Source: Setomelanomma holmii
Lineage: Eukaryota; Ascomycota; Dothideomycetes; Pleosporales; Phaeosphaeriaceae
Length of the DNA stretch: 64,000 nt
Assembly: GCA_010015745.1 (NCBI GenBank)
Contig: ML978209.1
Coordinates: 124,001-188,000 of the forward strand
Direction of reading: 5' to 3'
In this document: piece after piece, positions 34,853 through 43,660 of the stretch
How positions within the stretch are numbered: position 1 is the stretch's first letter
Layout of the letters: each line of letters begins with the position of its first letter
Notes under the pieces: model-generated
The model's input: only the letters and a program-made list of their open reading frames with translations
What the model was told of the DNA's origin: nothing
The model's database searches: none
Position numbers and translations under genes: made by a program

Positions 34853-37400
34853 ATGAGGCTCTTAACAAAAGCTTTGAGCAGGCCACAGCTATATGAGCCC
34901 CGTGCTGGCTCATTCTTTAGTTCTGGAAGGCGCCACCTGACCAACAATGGCTTCTTCCGCGTATCTGAAGAGGTACGGGAGGCCTTGAATTCTAAGAAGC
35001 CAGTCGTCGCGCTCGAGACGACGATCTACACACATGGTAAGGACAGGAGTGAGCTTTACGTCTGAACACGTGACTGATTGAGCATTTAGGCTTTCCGTAT
35101 CCCGAGAATGTAGCCCTCGCGTCACTCCTCGAAAGCGTCGTTCGAACCAATGGTGGTGTTCCTGCAACGATAGGCATTGTAGATGGCGTAGCCCGCGTTG
35201 GTCTGGACCCAGAAGAGCTGATAAAATTGTCTTCTTCTGCGGGCCAACCAACGACCCTAAAGCTTTCGCGGCGAGATTTGAGCTACGTAGGAGGTCTACG
35301 ATTGACTGGCAAGCTCTTTAATGGTGGCACAACGATTGCTGGAACCATGCTGCTAGCACAATTGGCTGGCATCAAGATCTTTGGAACTGGTGGACTCGGT
35401 GGAGTACACCGCGGTGCTGAGTCTAGTATGGACATATCTGCCGATTTGACAGAGCTAGGCAGAACACCAGTGACTGTGATCTCAAGTGGTTGCAAGAGCT
35501 TCCTCGATATCCCTAGAACACTGGAATATCTTGAGACTGAGGGTGTGGGTGTAGGCACCTTTGCAGATGGGCGCAAGGGAAGCGTCGACTTCCCAGCGTT
35601 CTGGTCAAGAGACAGTGGCGTGAAGAGCCCTACCACCATTGCAGACGAGGCCGAAGCTGCTTCGATCATTTGTACGTGACCTCTTACGGTTTGTAATTAT
35701 GACATGCTAATATCTCAAGATGCCCAAAATGCCCTCCAGATCCAATCCGGCCTGGTCTTTGCCAATCCAGTGCCTGTAGACTTTGCTATACCCAAAGAAG
35801 AGATGGACATAGTTATCGCAGAAGCTTTGCGGCAAGCAGAATCTGTATTAGGCAAAGACAACACACCTTTCGTTCTCAACAAGATCAAGGAGCTCACGAA
35901 AGGGAAGAGCATTCCTGCGAACAGAGCGCTGATCGAGGCAAACGTCAAGCGAGCCGCAATTGTGGCTCGCGAGCTGGCGATTCTCGAATCCAAGCAGGAG
36001 GAAGCCCAAGGGTGAGCCAGAGCTCTTGTCGCTCGCAGATAGATCTGGCGCTGATGTAAGTATGTAGACGAACTTCTTACTTCACCCCCCTGCCCTCAAC
36101 TCCCGCAGAGATGCAGGCAAATGATACGTCTTCTTCGCCCTCAGATGTTAACTCTACTCCTGCTACGCCCAATCCATCGGCAGTAGACTCTCCAGTCGCT
36201 GCGGACATCATCGTAGCTGGCGCCTTAGCAGTTGACTTTTCGTGTGATTATGCTCCTTTCACCACATCTACCAGTCAGGTCGCCCCATTACCACACACTT
36301 CCAACCCTGCTGTCATAAATCAGAGTCTTGGTGGGGTGGCTCACAACATTGCCAAAGCCGCTCATCTGCTCGGCGGATCGGTTCATCTTCACAGCGCTGT
36401 AGGCGATGACTTTACCGGCCGAGCAGCAATCAGTCAGCTCAAAGATGAAGGCATGTCTGTTGCTGGTATTGAGGTTCTTGCCAAGCCAGCCCGGACAGCA
36501 CAGTATGTGGCTGTGAATGACGCCAACAAAGACCTTGCACTCGCCATGGCAGACATGTCAATTCTCGAGAGCATACCACAAGACACGATCAGTCAACTCG
36601 CGACATTAGTCCTCAGCGGTCCGCCGACTCCACCGAAGGTGTTCGTTGCTGATGGGAACTGGTCATCCACGGCTTCAAACGCATGGCTTCAGGCTGCTCG
36701 CCTCGCTTCTGTAACAACGATGTTCGAACCAGTCTCGACTGCGAAAGCCATCCGCATCTTCCCTGCCACTTCTTCATCTACCTCAGACGCTGTCAACATA
36801 TTCGCAAATCCACTAGCCGATATCATCACACCGAACAATCACGAACTCATTGCACTTCACAACTTCGCACACGACGCATCCTACTTCGACCAAATCGCTT
36901 GGTTTTCCGTCATCGATGCCATTGGTATCCCGCCGTCTGGTCTGCGCGTACCGCTTGCTATCACTACGAGCTCGCAAATCGTGGATCAAGGCATTCCACA
37001 GCAAGCTATCAAGCTTCTCCCCTTCTTTCCAACGATCCTGACCAAGCTCGGCCCACAGGGCGTGCTGATGGTCAAGCTACTCGAAGCCGATGCGCCAGAG
37101 ATGCACAACGATGCGGACCGACAGTACATTCTTGCGCGGAACTCGAATGGACATGCTACGATCGGTGGTCTCTATGTTCGTCTGTTTCCACCGGAGCGTG
37201 TGCTATCACCTGAAGAGGTGGTCAGTGTGAATGGCATTGGTGACACATTTTGTGGAGCGCTCGCTGTTGGCCTCGCGAGTGGTCGGCGGGTGCAAGATGT
37301 TGTTGGTCTTGCGCAACGAGCTGCGAGTCTCAGCTTGAAGAGTAGAGAGAGTGTGAGTCCTGAATTGAAGGGGTTGAGGGACGAGTTTGTGAAGTTCTAG
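34853..37400 (+). CDS. Bifunctional pseudouridine-5'-phosphate glycosidase and pseudouridine kinase
   Basis: The N-terminal half matches PsuG, which splits pseudouridine 5'-phosphate into uracil and ribose 5-phosphate. The C-terminal half is a PfkB-family kinase that would phosphorylate pseudouridine, so one protein covers the whole catabolic route. It has 796 residues in exons 34853-35036, 35090-35671, 35720-36011 and 36068-37400. PsuG marks: PVVALETTIYTHGFPYPEN, GTGGLGGVHRGAE, VISSGCKSFLDI and QSGLVFANPVP. Kinase marks: DIIVAGALAVDFSCDY, GGVAHNIAKAAHLLG and the C-terminal VNGIGDTFCGALAVGLASG with the catalytic Asp. A TGA at 36013 would end the first half, but a 56-nt intron (36012-36067, GTGAGC...GTAG, CTGAT branch) removes it and joins the two frames, as in the known fungal fusion enzymes. 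The N-terminal 30 residues, rich in Arg/Leu/Ser, look like a mitochondrial presequence. Confidence 0.9.
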
Positions 37401-37489
37401 GTTTGCCTTGGTATGATGCTTTCGTTGCTTGAATGTTAGACACACTACAAGCAATATGGACTGCTTGAAGCATCAATCAGTACTCCTTT

Positions 37490-38125
37490 ATGAGTATCTT
37501 CAAGAAATCACACCCTCCCCACTTCAACCGAACTATGTTACGCAGTGTACTGAACTGCTTCTCCTTTCCTGCGTTGGGTAGGCCCTCTATGTACACGCCC
37601 AACGATCCCCTCGCTCCTATCATGGCGACAGTGTACATAACATCCTATTCCACTGGAGCCCTCGAGCAGAGGCACCATCCCTCCGCCCGCCGACGCCTCG
37701 ACGCCATGCTGCCCCCTATACCTGCGCTCCTCACTTTGTACTGTCATGATTGGCGTCCGCCTTCAGCTGAGCTTTGCAGAGAGTACTCCGGCGTTAGTGG
37801 GCCCATCCAACGATTCATACTAAGTAGTCGAGAGGCGATGCTCGACATGTACGGCTGCACTTCATCCTTACCCAACTTACTTTCCAACCACCATCTCCAT
37901 CATCAATGTTAGCTGACATACAGAAACAGCGACCAAGCTATCTTCCACATCATAGCACACTTGCAAAACGGTAACCATGTAGCCAATGTGCAGACTACAT
38001 GCCATGCGGGTACGCATAGAAGTGTGGCTGCGGCGGAAATTATTGGGCAGAAATTGAGGAGGTTGGGTGTCAGGAGTGTGGTTGTTAGGCATGCGCATCG
38101 AAGGAGGAAGCCAAGGGATCTGTGA
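37490..38125 (+). CDS. Stand-alone RapZ C-terminal-domain-like protein 2
   Basis: This second RapZ-like protein has 186 residues in exons 37490-37848 and 37924-38125. The 75-nt intron (GTACGG donor, CTGAC branch) joins LDI to NSDQAIFHIIAH. It shows the same elements as the copy at 31930: strand ATVYITSYST near 46-55, LYCHDWRPPSAELC, YSGVSGPIQRFILSS, the signature CHAGTHRSVAAAEII at about 146-160, and a terminal VVVRHAHRR. The disordered N-terminal arm of the first copy is nearly absent here. The start is uncertain: ATG at 37490 is used, but in-frame ATGs at 37535, 37592 and 37622 would still leave the domain intact. It starts only 89 bp after the stop of the pseudouridine enzyme on the same strand. 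Both copies are probably soluble; their ligand and partners are unknown. Confidence 0.8.
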
Positions 38126-41100
38126 TTGGTTGGGGTCTGGGTATACAAGTCTCTTTTCTGCGCCCTGAGGACTTGCTTTTCTTCTTCATATTTGGAAAAG
38201 CCTCGGTCTTAAATACTAAAATCCACCGCCTTCATGTCCTTTTTTCCTCTGCTCCAGAGACTTATCAGCTCTCACATCATGTTCTTTCGCCCGTGACTTT
38301 GCGATGCCCAAAAAGTATATGAAATTCCTAATGAAGGACTGCTGGTTTAGTCGAGTCTCTCATCTCGTTCAAAGGTTCAAAAAATACATCGACGCCTAGG
38401 ACATGCTGCCGACTTCTCCAAACCTTCAACAAGCGCCCCTTATAGATTTGGGCTGTTCCCCGTGCATCAACGATAGATGTGTGTCTAGATGAGCCTACAG
38501 GCTTCCTCTTATGACTTCGAGCACAAGCAGCCTAATGTCAATTCGAACAATGCCGAAATTCTGGAGCGCACGCTTATGACTACAAACACGAACCATTCGT
38601 CAGATCATGATTGAGTGCGGAATTTCATGTCTCTCTCGATAGTTACACATTCTGGTCATGGGCCGTGCTTGGCCTGAAACATCGTCGCTCAGAGTTCACG
38701 GTGCGGCCGACTGGAGATATAGGTCTACAAGTGCTTTCAATATCTCCTTTCTTTTTACACATCTCTCGCGACGCGTTTTCCAAATAGCCAGCACTCCACG
38801 GACATGTTTTCTCCCTGTCCTGCGTGTCGAAAAAATGGTCGAAATTGCTGATGTCCGACTGAGCCGACAGTTTTATCATAATGACCTCACACGCCCGAAC
38901 GTCGCTGTGCAGAAGGAGTTTGAACTCCCGCATGTGAACAAATTCGTGATGGAAGATACTATGATGTGGAAGTGATGCGGGCGAACTGTATAGGCTGCCT
39001 CGACAAGAACGGCGCTCAATCATATGGCGTGGGCCCATCCGTCAGATACAAAGCCCACGTCTTCGTTTCGATCACATCGTACTTGCTACATCTGTGACGC
39101 CGTGCGAAATCGAAAACAAAGATCACCAAGTTCCATGTTGTGGACTTCTGGGCTTGCCAGAGAGCGAAATCATAAACCCAAGAAGTACATGCCTGGAGAG
39201 AAGTGTTAGTCGGAAGCGACGCACAACTGTTCAGGAGGTGTTGTTTCGAGGCTCAATTAAATGATTCTACCCAGACACACATCGTGCCTGAAGTCGCCTT
39301 CATGTTGTCTCATGGATTTTTGAGAGAAGCTTTGGTCAATATGGAAGAAGCCCTCAAAGAAGAGTAAGCATCCTGCTTCTAGCTGCGTGCAGATAAAATG
39401 TACTCGCTTCTCTCAATCCTACTTCACTTTATCACCAGGACTATCTTCATACCACCAAAAACCGTCACCAGTATTTGAAATGTTCCTGTCTCCGAAGCGC
39501 CAGAAATGTACAAGAAGCCGATGAATTTGGGCTCCTAGTGGGTCCAAGCTGCCGCGATTAATCCGTTCACTCTTCTAAAACATCTCGACATCGACCCAAT
39601 AGTTGACACTACTCAATGAATTGTTTTGGCCGTGCTACGGCACCAAGTTGCTCAGAGGCGCGCCTACAGAACACGAAACATAATGGCTGCCTCGTCATGG
39701 TCGCTGGCCGGAAGAATGGATGATATGAAGCCTGGTATTGCTCGCTGAATCTCGGTATTTGCATCAAGACGAAAGTTGACGACTTGGAATCGTGCGTGAG
39801 ATATGTTAGAAAGTCCCACGACAGTGGGCCATATGGAAGTGCAGTGCTCATTGCGAAATTCATCAGTATGAAGAGGCAGTAGATGATAGGCCATCCAGCG
39901 TGCTGCCAGAGTATGAGTTCTCCTCAGCTCTCGAAACCCTTCTTCTGCACTTCGAGCATGCGGTACTTGACTCCAAAAAGTCGCGAGGATACTGAGGATG
40001 GCTCTTCCTTGTGGAGAAGTCAAGGGCAATGCAGTCAAAACCATGCTGTGTGATCGTGACCCCGGCCACAAAAGTACCAACAGCCGAGCGATTTGGCTTG
40101 GACCGTTTGGCGTGTTCTGCAACGTGTGCGGAGAAGGCTTCGTGACTTGAATAAAGGCCGGATGCGTGGGCTCAACCGACCCCACCAGGACAGGACATTG
40201 AATGTTGCAATAAGTTTTGCAGACGTACATGCCATGCGAATGTCTTGGAAGAAGATAAAGGATTACCGGAGGGCTTTCGCGTGTACAAGTTCTGGGAAGC
40301 GTCCAAACATGGGCGCCGTCGCTACCGCTTTGAACAGACAGACACCGATATGTATCCTTTCTAGAACGGTTTCGGGGCTCTGAAATCTGGAGATCTAAGG
40401 GAGAATAGACAAGAGAATCCGAGGGGAATCTTGTTTCACCATCTTGCAAGTGTATAGTTTGATTTTGGCCCGAGATACTTGACCGTTGCGTTATTGTAGG
40501 ACCATGCACATTGCATTCTCGAGGAGACTTCCAAACCTCGTAAAGCGTTGGACCTGGTCCTGAAACTATTCCCAGATCATACTGTCTTTCCAACCGCACT
40601 CAGTCATGGATGGTAGGGGCCATGAATTTTGGTGCACCATTTGCCGGAATCGTGCAAAATGGAATTGACTCGGACGCCCATTAGCGGAATTACAATTTCG
40701 CAGCACAAGCACGCGAGAGACATGTATTTGTCTGTGTAATCATTTGATGCTGCTATAAGACTTGTGTGAGGATCTTGAGGCTTTGAGAGAGCCAGAGCAA
40801 TTTATACTCGAAGACCCACACTATTGCAGGGGGTGAGTGCGGGCTTGCAAATCAGTCGCAACATGTGCATGCCCAGACATTATTTCACCTTTTCAATTTG
40901 ATCATATGCAGGGTTCCTCTTCCTTTGGCTTCCTCTACGGACACAGGAGTAGCTCAGTCTTCAGGAGAAGCTGAAACAAGAACATAGTATGTTCATTGCA
41001 TTGGTTCCATGACTTCGTAGTACCCCACCACCTGAGCATGGACGACAGAGAGGGCATATATTAACTCGAATATAGCTTCTACATGCTGAAGAGCATGATA

Positions 41101-41420
41101 AGATTGCGCTGAGTTTCGGCGCTTACCACATGTTGGTGACCTTTTGCGTTCTTGAAGTCGAATGAATCAGTCATAATGTGAGGAAGGTTGGTAGTGTTGA
41201 GCATCGCGAACCATTCTATGTGTATCCGGTGCTGGCAATAGTCCAACCGAAATGGAGGGCTAGGGGGAGAGACAAGATGAGTTTTGCATATCGTGCAAAG
41301 ACACAGTACCTCGGCATTCGTGATTTTCGTCACACCATCCCTCTTTCACATGAATTGAAAGCTTCTGGTTGAATGAAGTCTGTTGCGCATATGATCGGCT
41401 GGCATTGAATATAGCGTTTG
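38126..41420. other. 3.3-kb gene-poor stretch
   Basis: Apart from one long doubtful frame on the minus strand (39664-40599, listed separately), no coding frame with domains or paired splice sites is seen. There are no repeats or RNA genes that I can support. Confidence 0.4.
39664..40599 (-). CDS. Doubtful 311-codon open frame
   Basis: The frame is uninterrupted for 311 codons but begins with GTG; in-frame ATG codons occur only inside (for instance at about residue 124 and 185). The product has no signal peptide, membrane helix or motif that I recognise. The N-terminal half is rich in Ser, Pro, Thr and Arg, as chance frames often are. The last 90 residues look more protein-like (regular hydrophobic spacing, segment ARFQVVNFRLDANTEIQ). 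It could be the 3' exon of an unrecognised gene or a chance frame. Confidence 0.25.
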   Translation of the reverse strand: MRLERQYDLGIVSGPGPTLYEVWKSPRECNVHGPTITQRSSISGQNQTIHLQDGETRFPSDSLVYSPLDLQISEPRNRSRKDTYRCLSVQSGSDGAHVWTLPRTCTRESPPVILYLLPRHSHGMYVCKTYCNIQCPVLVGSVEPTHPAFIQVTKPSPHTLQNTPNGPSQIARLLVLLWPGSRSHSMVLTALPLTSPQGRAILSILATFWSQVPHARSAEEGFRELRRTHTLAARWMAYHLLPLHTDEFRNEHCTSIWPTVVGLSNISHARFQVVNFRLDANTEIQRAIPGFISSILPASDHDEAAIMFRVL

Positions 41421-41510
41421 TTCGGTAAAGAAGTGTTCGGTAAAGAAGTGTTCGGTAAAGAAGTGTTCGGTAAAGAAGTGTTCGGTAAAGAAGTGTTCGG
41501 TAAAGAAGTA
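41421..41510. repeat. 15-bp tandem repeat, six units
   Basis: Six head-to-tail units of TTCGGTAAAGAAGTG fill 41421-41510. The first five are identical and the last ends in A instead of G. The array lies about 200 bp upstream of the CutC start codon, so probably in its promoter. Its perfect identity suggests recent expansion, which would make it a length-variable locus. Confidence 0.95.
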
Positions 41511-41711
41511 CTCGTAGCTATGAGGATAGCGTTATTCTTCGAAAGCTACTCTTCGCATTTGAGCGCCGCGTTGGTGTAAGCAACAAGCACATGCGCATCA
41601 TCCTTGAAAATCCGGGGAAACCGCACCATCCCAAACCCGGTCTGGCGTCAAACCCCCAAAACAGCCCACCCACATCCAACCCGTCCTCCATTTCCACAAA
41701 ACACACCAAGC

Positions 41712-42416
41712 ATGCTCGAAATCGCATGCTTCACCTCCTCCTCCGCCCTCACCGCCACCCACCACGGCGCCGACCGGATCGAGCTCTGCTCGTCCTACGC
41801 GCTCGGCGGCGTCACTCCCCCCGTCAGCTCACTGCTAGCCATCCGCCAAGAATCCTCCATTCCCATTAACATCATGATCCGGACTCGTGGGGGAAACTTC
41901 CACTACTCCGCCGCCGAATTTGAACGCATGAGGCTCGACATTGCACTATTTGCGCCGCTCGCGAGCGGGTTTGTGTTTGGCATTCTGGATGCGCATGGGC
42001 ACGTGGATGTGGCCAGGAATAGTGAGTTGGTGGATATTGCGAGCCCGTTGCCGTGTACGTTTCACCGGGCGATCGATGAGGTAGGGGATCTGGATGCGGG
42101 GTTGGAGAAGGTGATTGCGTGTGGGTTTAAGAGTGTGCTGTTAAGTGGGGGATGTAAGAGTGCGGAAGAGGGGAAAGACAGGGTTAAGGCGTTGCAGGAG
42201 AAGTTTGGGAGTAGGGTGAGTTTGGTGCTCGGGGGTGGGGTTAGGAGTGGGAATGTTGGTGAGTTGAAGAGGGGGACAGGAGTGGAGTGGTTGCACAGTG
42301 CCGCAATCACGGTCCAAGAATCAGAAGAGGTGGATGGGGAGGAAGTGAGGAAGATGAAGGAGATTGTGGGTTCGATGCAGAACGACGTGGCCAAGGATGA
42401 AGAGGTGGTGGAATGA
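41712..42416 (+). CDS. cutC: CutC family copper-homeostasis-like protein
   Basis: This TIM-barrel protein of the CutC family has 234 residues in a single exon. CutC was linked to copper tolerance in bacteria, though its biochemical activity is not settled. Family motifs: GADRIELC at about 19-26, GGVTPP, the IMIRTRGGNFHYS strand, FHRAID, VLLSGGC and LGGGVRSGNV. The start is the ATG at 41712 because the signature strand LEIACFTS begins directly after it; the frame is open upstream from a TTG at 41604. The C terminus has an acidic tail (DEEVVE). Codon choice changes sharply within the gene: mostly C-ending before about 41960 and almost only G- or T-ending afterwards. A 15-bp tandem repeat lies upstream. 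The next gene converges on it after 319 bp. Confidence 0.92.
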   Translation: MLEIACFTSSSALTATHHGADRIELCSSYALGGVTPPVSSLLAIRQESSIPINIMIRTRGGNFHYSAAEFERMRLDIALFAPLASGFVFGILDAHGHVDVARNSELVDIASPLPCTFHRAIDEVGDLDAGLEKVIACGFKSVLLSGGCKSAEEGKDRVKALQEKFGSRVSLVLGGGVRSGNVGELKRGTGVEWLHSAAITVQESEEVDGEEVRKMKEIVGSMQNDVAKDEEVVE

Positions 42417-42735
42417 GGTGGAGAAGAGTGGTGGTATCATAACTTGGGTCAATGAGCACGCATCTGACCTCTCTGGAAGTGAATGCCAACACTCCGGAAC
42501 TGTGGCTTACGAAATCGAGTTGTCTCGCAGGCACAACGCATCATGCGACCAACGTCCAGAGTCAGGAACTGTTCATTGAGAGGCCGTATCTATGCCAAGC
42601 CATCACAATATGGATAATCATAGCTACCGGAGGGTATCATCCGAAGGACCAGCTATCCCTGCTCGACTATGCCTCCACCGAGAATCTGCTTCCAGCGATC
42701 CTACGCCTCCAAAGACCAGGACTTTTCAACGCACA
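42417..42735. other. Spacer between converging genes
   Basis: These 319 bp separate the 3' ends of cutC and the GPI-type gene. No feature could be supported; polyadenylation signals of both genes are expected here. Confidence 0.4.
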
Positions 42736-43563
42736 TTACAATACGTAGAGCGCATACATCAACGCACCGAACACGCCCATTCCTGCTTCGCCTACCACCC
42801 TTCCTGCTGCACCGGTACTCGACGCACTAGCAGCCGCTTGCACGGTGTTGGTAACTACCGTTGTTTGCTCCGCGATGGTGGTCGCCTGGGTGATCGTCCT
42901 AGCGGGCACCGAGGTGCTAATCGGAACACCGCTTATGGTTGCTACTCTCACGCTTCCTGGCACTGTTGTTGGTCCACTGATTGTAGTTCCTGGAATGACC
43001 GTTGTGTAAACAATAATCGAGCCGAGTTGGTTCGCGGGGACCGCCGACCCGACGCCCGTGCCTGTGTATTGCGGTGGGATAGAAAGCGTCGATGTGTTGG
43101 GCTTGTCGGCCGGGTCTGCGCTGTAGATGTTCCCTGACTGGCCGTTCGAGGTATATGCGCCGGTCAGAAGGTTCGCGGTATTTCCGCCCGAAGAATATTC
43201 TCCCGTGGTCAAAGACCCGTACGATCCGTCGGCGAAGGCGAAGTTTGTGGTATATTTATCGTAGCACATTGGGATGTTGAGGCTTTGGACGTTCACGCAA
43301 TTGAGACTGGCGCGGCAGCAGAACCCCGAGTCGCGCACGAATAGAGACGCGGGCGATCGCTTGAAGTGAATGCCGTTTACGGAAGAGAGGACGTCGGTAT
43401 AGAGAGAGCTGAGATCACCGCCGATTGCGGGTGGTGTTAATCCCGAGGATCCTTGGGGTTGGCATGGCTCGCATGGGTCGTCATTTGAGGCTTTATTAGG
43501 GCTTTCGAGAGGCGATGCGCATGCGATTGCCGCAAGCGCAAGAGCGAATGTTTTCAGAGACAT
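42736..43563 (-). CDS. Secreted, probably GPI-anchored surface protein
   Basis: This 275-residue single-exon protein has a signal peptide at about 1-16 (ending ACASP). A Cys-containing domain follows, with CEPC near residue 31, then CCRASLNC and an IPMCYDKY segment. The middle is Gly/Ser/Thr/Asn-rich with short repeats (GSYGSLTTGEY, TGAYTSNG). A long Thr/Ser/Val-rich stalk likely to be O-glycosylated comes next. The C terminus has a small-residue stretch (AAASASSTGAAG) before a hydrophobic end (VFGALMYALYVL), which fits a GPI-attachment signal. Proteins of this layout are common in plant-associated and soil ascomycetes and have no assigned activity. Its upstream region carries seven copies of a 10-bp tandem repeat only 27 bp before the start codon, probably inside the transcript leader. 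Confidence 0.85.
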   Translation of the reverse strand: MSLKTFALALAAIACASPLESPNKASNDDPCEPCQPQGSSGLTPPAIGGDLSSLYTDVLSSVNGIHFKRSPASLFVRDSGFCCRASLNCVNVQSLNIPMCYDKYTTNFAFADGSYGSLTTGEYSSGGNTANLLTGAYTSNGQSGNIYSADPADKPNTSTLSIPPQYTGTGVGSAVPANQLGSIIVYTTVIPGTTISGPTTVPGSVRVATISGVPISTSVPARTITQATTIAEQTTVVTNTVQAAASASSTGAAGRVVGEAGMGVFGALMYALYVL

Positions 43564-43590
43564 TATCGTGGTTCGTAGTTATGTCGAATG

Positions 43591-43660
43591 TAGAAGTATG
43601 TAGAAGTATGTAGAAGTATGTAGAAGTATGTAGAAGTATGTAGAAGTATGTAGAAGTATG
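43591..43660. repeat. 10-bp tandem repeat, seven units
   Basis: Seven identical copies of TAGAAGTATG occupy 43591-43660, starting 27 bp upstream of the start codon of the GPI-type gene. The unit length is close to one helical turn. On the transcribed strand the unit reads CATACTTCTA, so the transcript leader may contain a pyrimidine-rich repeat. Confidence 0.95.

Noticed and set aside
36111..37400. Separate pseudouridine kinase gene starting at ATG 36111
   Set aside because: A 56-nt intron joins it in frame to the glycosidase with an open linker, and fungal homologues are known as fusion proteins; kept only as a possible alternative product.
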